A DNA stretch of 64,000 bases from Pseudomonas moraviensis (GTDB lineage: Bacteria; Pseudomonadota; Gammaproteobacteria; Pseudomonadales; Pseudomonadaceae), in the NCBI RefSeq assembly GCF_900105805.1, contig NZ_LT629788.1, positions 5,130,501 through 5,194,500 on the forward strand, given 5' to 3'. This document shows, in pieces, positions 56,849 through 64,000 of this stretch (positions within the stretch are counted from its first letter, which is position 1; each line of letters opens with the position of its first letter). The notes beneath the pieces were generated by a model. That model saw only the letters and a list, made by a program, of their open reading frames with translations. It was not told the origin of the DNA and made no database searches. Made by a program: the position numbers and the translations under genes.

Positions 56849-57751
56849 ATGACCGACCTAGCGGATACCGATTTCACTCAACGCTTCATCTTCGATGACA
56901 GCGACACTCGCGGCGAACTGGTAGCGCTGGAGCGCAGCTACGCCGAAGTCCTCGCCAAGCACCCGTACCCGGAGCCAGTCGCGCAGTTGCTCGGCGAACT
57001 GATGGCGGCCGCGTCGTTGCTGGTCGGCACGCTGAAGTTCGATGGCTTGCTGATCTTGCAGGCGCGTTCGGAAGGGCCGATTCCGCTGCTGATGATCGAG
57101 TGCTCCAGCGAGCGCGAAATCCGTGGCCTGGCGCGCTATGACGCCGCGCAGATCGCGGCGGACGCCACCCTCAGCGACCTGATGCCGAACGGCGTTCTCG
57201 CCCTGACTGTCGATCCGACTGTGGGCCAGCGCTACCAGGGCATTGTCGATCTCGACGGCGAAACCCTCTCCGATTGCTTCACCAATTATTTCGTCATGTC
57301 GCAGCAAGTCGGCACGCGCTTCAAGCTGTTCGCCGACGGTCGTCGTGCCCGTGGCCTGCTGCTGCAGCAATTGCCCGCCGATCGCTTGAAAGACGAAGAA
57401 GAACGGGCCGCCAGCTGGCAGCACCTCACCGCACTGGCCAGCACTTTGAGCGCCGATGAGCTGCTCAGCCTGGACAACGAAACCGTGCTCCATCGCCTGT
57501 ACCACGAAGAGCAGGTGCGCCTGTTCGATGTGCAGCATCTGCGCTTCAGTTGCAGCTGCTCGCGGGAACGCTCTGGCAATGCGCTGGTCAGTCTTGGGCT
57601 GGAAGATGCGCTGGCGCTGGCAGCCGAGCAGGGCGGCAAAGTCGAGATCGATTGCCAGTTCTGCAATCAGCAGTACCTGTTCGACGCGGCCGATATCGCT
57701 CAATTGTTCGCTGGCGCGGGCGTCGATACGCCGTCAGATACCCGTCACTAA
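56849..57751 (+). CDS. hslO: Redox-regulated chaperone Hsp33 (HslO)
   Basis: This 300-residue chaperone is activated by oxidation. The zinc-binding switch cysteines are CSC (235-237) and CQFC (269-272). The N-terminal substrate-binding core and linker are intact. The ribosome-binding site is weak. Confidence 0.95.
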   Translation: MTDLADTDFTQRFIFDDSDTRGELVALERSYAEVLAKHPYPEPVAQLLGELMAAASLLVGTLKFDGLLILQARSEGPIPLLMIECSSEREIRGLARYDAAQIAADATLSDLMPNGVLALTVDPTVGQRYQGIVDLDGETLSDCFTNYFVMSQQVGTRFKLFADGRRARGLLLQQLPADRLKDEEERAASWQHLTALASTLSADELLSLDNETVLHRLYHEEQVRLFDVQHLRFSCSCSRERSGNALVSLGLEDALALAAEQGGKVEIDCQFCNQQYLFDAADIAQLFAGAGVDTPSDTRH

Positions 57752-57835
57752 AACGGTTCAGCGCAGGTAAATTCACTGCGTAATGACGGAATATCGCCGT
57801 TACGACGGGAGGACCCTACTCTTTTTGGGCTTTTC

Positions 57836-57888
57836 TGGCATAATCCGGCCCACTTTTTTCGCGGTAGTAGTGCACGACTTTCTACTAC
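57836..57888 (+). promoter_or_regulatory. pckA promoter and leader hairpin
   Basis: TGGCATAAT (57836-57844) is an extended -10 promoter. GTAGTAG (57864-57870) and CTACTAC (57882-57888) make a perfect 7-bp hairpin with an 11-nt loop in the leader, 45 bp before the pckA start. No T-run follows, so it is not a simple terminator. Confidence 0.5.
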
Positions 57889-57932
57889 AAAACGTTTGGA
57901 GCACACTCGGCCAATGGCCGACGGGGAACCTC

Positions 57933-59474
57933 ATGACGCAAGCCAATAACGCCGTGTACACCGATCTGAGTGTTGATGATCTGGTAAAAGAAGCCCTGAA
58001 TCGCGGTGAAGGCGAGCTTGCCGATACCGGCGCTCTGGTTGTTCGCACCGGTCACCGCACCGGCCGTTCGCCAGTCGACCGTTTCATCGTTGAAGAGCCT
58101 TCCACCCAGGCCGCTATCGCCTGGGGCCCGATCAACCGCAAGTTCCCGGCCGACAAGTTCGATGCCCTGTGGGCTCGCGTCGAGGCCTTCAACAATGCGC
58201 AAGAGCACTTCGTTTCCCACGTGCATGTAGGCGCGGCGGAGGATCACTACCTGGCCGTGAAAATGACCACGCAGACTGCCTGGCAGAACCTGTTCGGTCG
58301 TTGCCTGTTCATCAACCCGGCCCAGTACAACCCGGCTGGCCGCGAAGAATGGCAAGTGCTCAACGTCGCCAACTTCGAGTGCGTGCCTGAGCGTGACGGC
58401 ACCAACTCCGACGGCTGCGTGATCATCAACTTCGCGCAGAAAAAAGTGCTGATCGCCGGCATGCGTTACGCCGGTGAGATGAAGAAAGCCATGTTCTCGG
58501 TGCAGAACTTCCTGCTGCCGGCCGCTGACGTGCTGCCAATGCACTGCGCTGCCAACATCGGCGAAGACGGCGACGTGACCCTGTTCTTCGGTCTGTCGGG
58601 CACTGGTAAAACCACCCTGTCGGCCGACGAAAGCCGTTACCTGATCGGTGACGACGAACACGGGTGGGGCGAAGGCGTGGTGTTCAACATCGAAGGCGGT
58701 TGCTATGCCAAGTGCATCGACCTCTCCGAGAAGAACGAGCCGGTCATCTGGAAAGCCATCAAGCACGGCGCGGTGCTGGAAAACGTCGTCATCGACGATG
58801 CCAAGCACGCCGACTACGCCGATGTCAGCCTGACCCAGAACAGCCGAGCGGCGTATCCGCTGGAGCACGTTGCCAAGCGTTCCGAGAAGAACCTGGGTGG
58901 CGAGCCAAACGCGGTGATCTTCCTGACCTGCGACCTGACCGGCGTACTGCCGCCAGTGTCGATCCTCAACGAAGAACAAGCGGCCTACCACTTCCTGTCC
59001 GGCTACACCGCACTGGTGGGCTCGACTGAAATGGGTTCGGGCAGCGGCATCAAGTCGACCTTCTCGACCTGCTTCGGCGCACCGTTCTTCCCGCGTCCGG
59101 CTGGTGAATACGCCGAGCTGCTGATCAAGCGCATCCGCGGCTTCGGCTCCAAGGTCTACCTGGTCAACACCGGCTGGACCGGCGGTGGCTACGGCGTCGG
59201 CCAACGCTTCAACATCCCGACCACCCGCGCAGTGATCGCCGCTATCCAGAGCGGCGCTCTGATCGGTGCAGCCACCGAGCACCTCGACACCATCAACCTC
59301 GACGTGCCACTGGCCGTTCCGGGCGTCGACACCAACCTGCTCAACCCACGCAACACCTGGGCTGACAAGGCTGCGTACGACGAGGCAGCGAAAGCACTGG
59401 CCGGTCTGTTCATCGAGAACTTCAAGAAGTTCGAAGTGAGCGACGCGATCAAGGCTGCTGGGCCGAAGTTGTAA
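57933..59474 (+). CDS. pckA: Phosphoenolpyruvate carboxykinase (ATP)
   Basis: This gluconeogenic enzyme converts oxaloacetate and ATP to PEP, CO2 and ADP (513 aa). The kinase-1 loop is GLSGTGKTTLS (220-230), kinase-2 metal residues are in LIGDDEHGWGE, and H204 and the RSPVDRF substrate arginine (about 45-51) are present. GGGGAA precedes the ATG at 57933; the upstream in-frame codons lie over the promoter and are not coding. Confidence 0.96.
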   Translation: MTQANNAVYTDLSVDDLVKEALNRGEGELADTGALVVRTGHRTGRSPVDRFIVEEPSTQAAIAWGPINRKFPADKFDALWARVEAFNNAQEHFVSHVHVGAAEDHYLAVKMTTQTAWQNLFGRCLFINPAQYNPAGREEWQVLNVANFECVPERDGTNSDGCVIINFAQKKVLIAGMRYAGEMKKAMFSVQNFLLPAADVLPMHCAANIGEDGDVTLFFGLSGTGKTTLSADESRYLIGDDEHGWGEGVVFNIEGGCYAKCIDLSEKNEPVIWKAIKHGAVLENVVIDDAKHADYADVSLTQNSRAAYPLEHVAKRSEKNLGGEPNAVIFLTCDLTGVLPPVSILNEEQAAYHFLSGYTALVGSTEMGSGSGIKSTFSTCFGAPFFPRPAGEYAELLIKRIRGFGSKVYLVNTGWTGGGYGVGQRFNIPTTRAVIAAIQSGALIGAATEHLDTINLDVPLAVPGVDTNLLNPRNTWADKAAYDEAAKALAGLFIENFKKFEVSDAIKAAGPKL

Positions 59475-59492
59475 GTAGTGGTTTGCAGTGAA

Positions 59493-59523
59493 TAAAAAAC
59501 CGCCCTTTGGGGCGGTTTTTTAT
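59493..59523. terminator. Bidirectional intrinsic terminator
   Basis: AAAAAACCGCCC and GGGCGGTTTTTT form a symmetric hairpin with A/T runs on both sides. It lies between convergent pckA and the antitoxin gene and should stop transcription from both. Confidence 0.9.
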
Positions 59524-59599
59524 TTTCGATTTAAAATGCAGCCTGGTTGGCCTCAAAAACTGGACTTTGGCTTTGGCTTGGCTACTTCTTCAGAACCTG

Positions 59600-59887
59600 T
59601 CAATCAGCAAGTGCACTGAGCACATGGACAGGATCGTTATGAATGGCCTTGAGCAATGCTTTAGCCGGGCCAGTCGGCTGACGACGACCTTGCTCCCAAT
59701 TGCGTAACGTCCCGAGCTGGACATCAATCAAGGCTGCGAACTTTGCCTGCGTCATTCCCGTCGCTTTGCGAATCTGTTTAACCTGTAATGCATCCACATG
59801 AAATTCGCGGGAAGGTTTTTTTTCACCCCGAAGAATCTCATCCATTTCCTGCACGCTTTCCATCAGCTCATCAAAAAATTTGCTCAT
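59600..59887 (-). CDS. HTH antitoxin, HigA/NadS-like
   Basis: This 95-residue DNA-binding protein has an XRE-type helix-turn-helix (VKQIRKATGMTQAKFAALID ... GTLRNWEQGRRQPTGPA, about 36-75) like NadS/HigA2 antitoxins. GGAGG in the 3' end of the upstream toxin gene sets the start; the gap is 2 bp. The order toxin-then-antitoxin is that of higBA. It probably represses its own operon. Confidence 0.88.
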   Translation of the reverse strand: MSKFFDELMESVQEMDEILRGEKKPSREFHVDALQVKQIRKATGMTQAKFAALIDVQLGTLRNWEQGRRQPTGPAKALLKAIHNDPVHVLSALAD

Positions 59888-59889
59888 GG

Positions 59890-60204
59890 TTACCTCCAGT
59901 TTCCAATCATGGCCTTCAGTGCTTTCCGTTCGTCATGAGTAAGATCCTGCTGCTCATTTTTTGAGTAAATCATCAACAACGCGATCTGTGATGCTGAAAC
60001 GAAGTGGTAGTAGATGACCCGTGCTCCTCCTCGTTTACCGTGGCCTTTGGAGGCGACTCGTGCTTTACGCACCCCCCCGGTCCCTTCGATTACATCGCCA
60101 ATGGACGGGTCTGCGACCAGCTGCTTTTGAAAGGTGGCGTAGGCATCGTCGTCCAGTAACTCTCTTACTCGGCGGGTAAAGACTGAAGTCTCAATAAAAA
60201 TCAT
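59890..60204 (-). CDS. RelE/HigB-family toxin
   Basis: This 104-residue protein resembles HigB/RelE-type ribosome-dependent mRNA endonucleases. Conserved features: VIEGTGGVRKARVASKGHGKRGGARVIYY-type basic core and LLMIYSKNEQQDLTHDERKALK C-terminus. The ATG at 60204 is preferred over an upstream TTG. It precedes the antitoxin gene. Toxicity is not proven from sequence. Confidence 0.85.
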   Translation of the reverse strand: MIFIETSVFTRRVRELLDDDAYATFQKQLVADPSIGDVIEGTGGVRKARVASKGHGKRGGARVIYYHFVSASQIALLMIYSKNEQQDLTHDERKALKAMIGNWR

Positions 60205-60309
60205 GGTCAATGTACGCCAGTGACTTACTTTCAGGCAATGCTGAAGTGTTGATGAGGATGATTGGTGCTTGATCGCCGACAGAGATCGGCGGTGATAGGG
60301 CTGCTCGGC

Positions 60310-60609
60310 TTAGGCCGGCGCTTTCCAGTTGAGCATTTGTGTCTGTGCGACTTGCAGCAGGTCGCAGCCGTCCTGGGTCAGCAGGTACAGGGCGTGGGTG
60401 ATGTGGGGGATGTCTTCGACGTCGGCTTGTTTGAAGCTCAGGCAGTACAGGGTTTGCAGAAGGTCGCTTGAGGCGCGCAGGCGCTGGACGGCGCACTCGA
60501 GGATGTCCTGCGGGTTGGCTTGTGTGTCGATGATCAGCGGTTTGCTGTCGGTGAGGTTTGATTCGAGTGGGCGGTAGCGATCGGTGGTGTATTGACTGCG
60601 TGCTTTCAT
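60310..60609 (-). CDS. Small helical Pseudomonas protein of unknown function
   Basis: This 99-residue protein starts at the ATG at 60609 with GAGGG 7-8 nt upstream (MKARSQYTTDRYRPLESN...). The second half is helical (DILECAVQRLRASSDLLQTL and ITHALYLLTQDGCDLLQVAQ) and resembles the small DUF3077/DUF6124-type proteins abundant in Pseudomonas. It has no signal or membrane helix. Confidence 0.65.
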   Translation of the reverse strand: MKARSQYTTDRYRPLESNLTDSKPLIIDTQANPQDILECAVQRLRASSDLLQTLYCLSFKQADVEDIPHITHALYLLTQDGCDLLQVAQTQMLNWKAPA

Positions 60610-60954
60610 TTTTCGACCCTCGGATGCTGCAAATGAAGCCGCCACATCGTGACCAAGCGACAGGAGGCGACTGTGTTCGGGTTGGTCAACCGGTGAGGAT
60701 CGTGCACATACCCGGCACACCCGAGGGTGTCCCAAACACAGTCACCATAAACTGCAGGCAAATGAGTGCCCGCAGCATACAGTGCATGCGTATACACGAA
60801 CCAATCGGGTGACCAAGCCCGAGTCGCTGAACACACAGCGACGCCCACGACTATAGGTTCGCACCACCAGCTCGCGATAGCCGACAAGGCATCACGTGAA
60901 GTAGGAACGGGACGAACTCTTTGCCGGACGTGGCTATCGATTCTTCAACGTTTT
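60610..60954. other. 345-bp region upstream of the small helical protein
   Basis: It separates the small helical protein from the hydrolase 3' end. It contains a perfect ACACCC/GGGTGT hairpin (60717-60730) and stays open in two minus-strand frames without a good start signal. I see no T-run terminator for the hydrolase. Confidence 0.4.
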
Positions 60955-62097
60955 TCAACGCAGATGCTGGTAACCGGAAATATCCAGCAGGCTCGTGGTC
61001 AGTCCGGTTGCCGGCCGGTAGATCGTGCCTTTGACTGCCGAGAACGGCACGCCTTTGCTGCCCAGCGAGACATAGCGCTCGCCTTTGTCCAGCTCGGTGA
61101 AATAGGTGTAGGACTGGCTGTGCATCTTCTTGTAGCGAGCTTCGTCGCTGACGATGGCGCCGGTGAATCGGAGCAGGTCGGCATTGCTCAGGTTGAGGGT
61201 CTTGCTCAGTGGGACGCCCCAGCGTTTGAGGCAGGTTTCGGCGAAATGGCGAACGATGCGGCCGGGCTCGATCAGGGCGTTGAGGTCGCTGCCGCTGGTG
61301 GGGTCGCCCCCAAGGGCTGTAGCGTTGCCAGCGAGGGTGGTGTGGCGACCGGCCATTGGGTAGATCGAGGTCCTGGTACCCGTGGCTGTTTGTGGAATCA
61401 CGCAACTGAAGCCTTTCGAGCGCTCGTCGCGGGCATAGAAAGCGATGTATTCCTTGACGTTGGACTGAAGTTTCACCCGGTTTTCCTGAAAGTTGCCGAT
61501 ACCCGGAACTGGATCAATCGCAAATATATTCACCGGAATATGTTTGAGGGCAGCGTCCTTGAACATGGCATTGGCCAACATGTGGCAACTGATCCCCCCA
61601 CGGCTCCAGCCGACCATATTGACTCGGGTGGGAATGATGCTGTCCTTGCGGAAAGTCTTGATGATCTGTTCCTGTAATTTCTGCTGCGTGATACTCCGCT
61701 CGCCATAGTTGTATTGGCGCCACAACCAGGAGCCTTCCACTTTCACATCTTCAATAGGAATGCCTGCGGCTTTCAGACGGTTATATTCTGCCTCGGTAAG
61801 TTGTTTACGCTGCCAGGCGCATTTGCCTTTGATGACATTTATGGCGTGTTGCACGTTTTCGTCCCAGCCTTTACCGAACAGGGTTCCGGACAGGCCGTAT
61901 TCGGAGGTCTTGGTGAACAGGTCATCGGCTTGCAGATTGCCGCTGCCAGGGCCGTCGACGACGATCCAATCGGCAAATTCGCGTCCGCCGTGGTGTGCAG
62001 CAAGCGTAGAAACGATTTCGCCATCCCAGAAGCTTTTATGTTTGTCATCAAACTTGTTGGAACCGGTACCGCAGAAAAAAATGGTTAACGTTGTCAT
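60955..62097 (-). CDS. DUF2235/Tle1-like alpha/beta hydrolase, candidate secreted lipase
   Basis: This 380-residue protein opens TLTIFFCGTGSNKFDD, like the FCDGTGN start of DUF2235/Tle1 proteins. The nucleophile elbow is GWSRGG (S165), the acid is probably D195 (FAIDPVPG), and the histidine H252 (GRHTTL). YARDERSKGFSCVIP resembles the DUF2235 DERRAAF-type segment. Tle1 proteins are type VI secretion phospholipase effectors, but no VgrG, PAAR, adaptor or immunity gene is adjacent, and there is no signal peptide. GAG lies upstream of the ATG. It may be an effector, a stress-related lipase or an orphan remnant. Confidence 0.72.
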   Translation of the reverse strand: MTTLTIFFCGTGSNKFDDKHKSFWDGEIVSTLAAHHGGREFADWIVVDGPGSGNLQADDLFTKTSEYGLSGTLFGKGWDENVQHAINVIKGKCAWQRKQLTEAEYNRLKAAGIPIEDVKVEGSWLWRQYNYGERSITQQKLQEQIIKTFRKDSIIPTRVNMVGWSRGGISCHMLANAMFKDAALKHIPVNIFAIDPVPGIGNFQENRVKLQSNVKEYIAFYARDERSKGFSCVIPQTATGTRTSIYPMAGRHTTLAGNATALGGDPTSGSDLNALIEPGRIVRHFAETCLKRWGVPLSKTLNLSNADLLRFTGAIVSDEARYKKMHSQSYTYFTELDKGERYVSLGSKGVPFSAVKGTIYRPATGLTTSLLDISGYQHLR

Positions 62098-62395
62098 GTT
62101 GTTGCTCTCGTTTGTTTTAAGAGCAAGTAAATTAGTTTGAGTGGGTTCGCTTGATAAAGTGCCTGGTTGTTTCGATTCTTGTAGATTTGAATAAATCTGT
62201 TTTTTGTTTTTTCTGTAATGAAAGTTTTATTGAGCGGAATCGTTAGTTGTCCGGATACTTTATCTACCTGACGATCCCTCGTGTACGCTTGATACCCTGT
62301 ATCATTCCGTATCGATTTGCCCCCAACCTTTTCTCGACTCGCTGCGATCGCCCGCTAGGCTTTGGGCATGGCAGCAGTCAAAGGAGTGACAGCGA
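62098..62395. other. 298-bp intergenic region before recQ
   Basis: AT-rich near 62100-62230 (promoter of the hydrolase on the minus strand), GC-rich closer to recQ. No repeat or RNA gene was seen. Confidence 0.4.
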
Positions 62396-64000
62396 ATGCA
62401 CAACACCCTGGAACAGGTTTTTGGTTATCCACAGTTTCGACCCGGTCAGGAGGCCGCCATCAGCGCGGTGCTGGCGGGGCGCTCGGCGGCGGCGATCTTT
62501 CCCACGGGCTCCGGCAAATCGCTTTGCTACCAACTGCCGGCCCTGCTGCTACCGCATCTGACCTTGGTGGTCTCGCCGCTGCTGGCGTTGATGCAGGATC
62601 AACTGGCGTTTCTCAAGCGCCACGGCATCTCGGCAGGCAGTATCGATTCGGCGCAGAGCCGCGAGGATGCCAACGACGTCATGGCCCGTGCGCGTTCGGG
62701 CGAGCTGAAAATTCTGATGATTTCCGTCGAGCGCCTGAAAAACGAGCGCTTCCGCAATTTTCTGCAACAGGTGCCGATCTCGTTGCTGGTGGTCGATGAA
62801 GCACACTGCATTTCCGAGTGGGGTCACAACTTTCGTCCCGACTACCTGAAACTGCCGGACTACCAGCGCCAGTTCAACATCCCCCAGGCCCTGCTGCTTA
62901 CCGCTACGGCCACACCGAAAGTCATCGCCGACATGCAGACCAAGTTCGCCATTGCCCCGGCAGATGTGGTGACCACTGGTTTTTACCGACCCAACCTCAA
63001 CCTGCTCGTTGAACCTGTGCGCGGCCACGACAAGCGCCGGCGGCTGGTGGAATGGATGGCCGAGCGCCCCGGGCAACCGAGCATTGTCTACGTCACGTTG
63101 CAGAAGACCGCCGAGCACATTGCCGAGCATCTCGAGCGCAACGGTATCCAGGCCGAGGCTTACCACGCAGGTTTGCCCCACGATCAGCGTGAGGACATTC
63201 AACGCCGCTTCATGGCCGGGCAGTCCAATTGCATCGTCGCCACCATTGCCTTCGGCATGGGCATCGACAAGAGCGACATTCGCAACGTCGTGCATTTCGA
63301 TCTGCCCAAATCCATCGAAAACTACAGCCAGGAAATCGGTCGTGCCGGCCGTGACGGTCAGCCCTCTGACTGCCTGGTGCTGGCCAATCGCGACAGCCTC
63401 AATGTGCTGGAGAACTTCGTTTACGGCGACACACCCGAGCGCGATGGCATTCGTTATGTACTCGATGAACTGAAAGCTTCGGTGCCTGAGGGGCAGTGGG
63501 AGTTTCTGCTCGGGCCATTGGCGGATCAGAGCAATATTCGCTCGTTGCCATTGAAGACGCTGCTGGTGCAGCTGGAACTGCGCGGTCTGATCGCTCCGCG
63601 TTACGCCTATTACGCCGAGTATCGCTTCAAATATTTGCTCGAGCCGGAGGCACTGCTCGAGCGTTTTGAAGGCGAGCGCAGGGATTTCGTTGCGGCGATC
63701 ATCAGAACGTCCGCGCGAGCACGCACTTGGGCCACGGTAGATTTCGAGGCGATGTACTCGCAGTATTCCGCGGAGCGCAATCGCGTGGTGACAGCGCTGG
63801 ATTACTTCCAGGAAAGAGGCTGGGTCGAGCTTGAGAGCAAGCAGATGACCGAGGTTTACAGCCTGCTGCACAGTGATTTTGCCAGCGATGCCCTGAGCGC
63901 TGAGCTGCACGAGTATTTCACCCGCCACGAACAGACTGAGGTGGCGCGGATTCACGCCATGCTCGAGGTGTTCGCCACCGAACGCTGCCTGGGTTATCGC
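62396..64000 (+). CDS. recQ: ATP-dependent DNA helicase RecQ (3' end outside window)
   Basis: The frame starting at the ATG at 62396 (AAGGAG 10 nt upstream) stays open to the window end (535 codons). It encodes a superfamily 2 helicase: motif I PTGSGKSLCYQLP (about 36-48), DEAH box VVDEAHCISEWG (D134-H137), motif III LLTATATPKV, motif V/VI IATIAFGMGIDKSDIRNVVHF-type and ENYSQEIGRAGRDGQ (Q-x-x-GRAGRDG). The RQC/zinc region seems reduced; the C-terminal part after residue 370 is Pseudomonas-specific. Confidence 0.93.
   Translation, partial: MHNTLEQVFGYPQFRPGQEAAISAVLAGRSAAAIFPTGSGKSLCYQLPALLLPHLTLVVSPLLALMQDQLAFLKRHGISAGSIDSAQSREDANDVMARARSGELKILMISVERLKNERFRNFLQQVPISLLVVDEAHCISEWGHNFRPDYLKLPDYQRQFNIPQALLLTATATPKVIADMQTKFAIAPADVVTTGFYRPNLNLLVEPVRGHDKRRRLVEWMAERPGQPSIVYVTLQKTAEHIAEHLERNGIQAEAYHAGLPHDQREDIQRRFMAGQSNCIVATIAFGMGIDKSDIRNVVHFDLPKSIENYSQEIGRAGRDGQPSDCLVLANRDSLNVLENFVYGDTPERDGIRYVLDELKASVPEGQWEFLLGPLADQSNIRSLPLKTLLVQLELRGLIAPRYAYYAEYRFKYLLEPEALLERFEGERRDFVAAIIRTSARARTWATVDFEAMYSQYSAERNRVVTALDYFQERGWVELESKQMTEVYSLLHSDFASDALSAELHEYFTRHEQTEVARIHAMLEVFATERCLGYR

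Noticed and set aside
57885..59282. 465-codon frame antisense to pckA
   Set aside because: It is a composition shadow of pckA, with no domain and no start signal.
60606..60887. 93-codon minus-strand frame upstream of the 99-aa protein
   Set aside because: It overlaps the promoter region, has no ribosome-binding site and an implausible Trp/Cys/His-rich composition. It may reflect sequence conserved for other reasons.
62549..63955. 468-codon frame on the minus strand at the window end
   Set aside because: It is antisense to the recQ helicase motifs (PTGSGK, DEAH, GRAGRDG) and has no ribosome-binding site.

Overview
The window looks like chromosomal DNA of a Pseudomonas from the P. fluorescens group. 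Coding regions are GC-rich. Intergenic spaces carry several classes of Pseudomonas-type REP palindromes (TGTAGGAGCTGC..., GTGGGAGCGAGCCTGCTCGCGA..., GTGGCGAGGGAGCTTGCTCCC...). From memory of that genome, the order gshA - thioesterase - tex - ompR/envZ (amgRS) - rimK ... hslR - hslO - pckA matches the P. aeruginosa PA5203-PA5192 block, and triABC and tonB-exbB-exbD also have close P. aeruginosa counterparts. I saw no rRNA, tRNA, CRISPR array, insertion sequence or prophage.

Layout. 0-5.3 kb: the 3' part of a TonB-dependent receptor, a small AT-rich exported protein, and a tonB-exbB-exbD energising operon. 5.5-8.2 kb: an RBBP9-type hydrolase, a short sigma-54 activator-like AAA+ protein whose stop codon lies in a REP, and a MetQ-type binding protein. 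8.4-11.8 kb: a possible 29-residue peptide and a four-gene polar amino-acid ABC transporter. 12-13.2 kb: an orphan RecF/OLD-like ATPase. 13.4-18.6 kb: a triABC-type RND pump with two adaptor proteins. 18.7-19.8 kb: a methyltransferase and a small Pseudomonas protein. 20.2-26.7 kb: an organosulfur operon (two SfnB-type flavoproteins, a DszA-like FMN monooxygenase, MetQ-MetN-MetI). 26.9-27.7 kb: an unknown duplicated beta-sandwich protein. 28.2-32.8 kb: a cystine/cysteine block (tcyN, tcyL, tcyJ, dcyD, divergent epsC). 33.2-35.6 kb: a BetI-type operator, a coupled leader ORF, betT, and a small membrane protein. 35.8-41.7 kb: a LacI-type regulator divergent from a TonB receptor - FMN monooxygenase - aldo/keto reductase operon. 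41.9-45.5 kb: tauABCD. 45.8-59.5 kb: housekeeping and stress genes (gshA, tex, ompR/envZ, the rimABK ribosome-modification operon, hslR, a PAP2 phosphatase, hslO, pckA). 59.6-62.1 kb: a small accessory patch with a HigBA/NadS-type toxin-antitoxin pair, a small unknown protein and a DUF2235/Tle1-like hydrolase. 62.4 kb to the end: the 5' part of recQ.

The common theme of the first 45 kb is sulfur scavenging. It holds outer-membrane receptors with their TonB motor, at least five importers or binding proteins for organosulfur or amino-acid-like solutes, oxidative desulfurising enzymes (two LLM-class FMN monooxygenases, two SfnB/DszC-like flavoproteins, TauD), and enzymes that make or break down cysteine (epsC, dcyD), followed by glutathione synthesis (gshA).

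The most striking non-genic features are: a family of ~185-bp elements (five loci, one with an internal 131-bp tandem duplication) that sit at gene ends and keep mutually exclusive internal pairings; an 18-codon leader ORF coupled by ATGA to betT; perfect dyads upstream of the LacI-controlled locus; and nested inverted repeats upstream of tcyJ.
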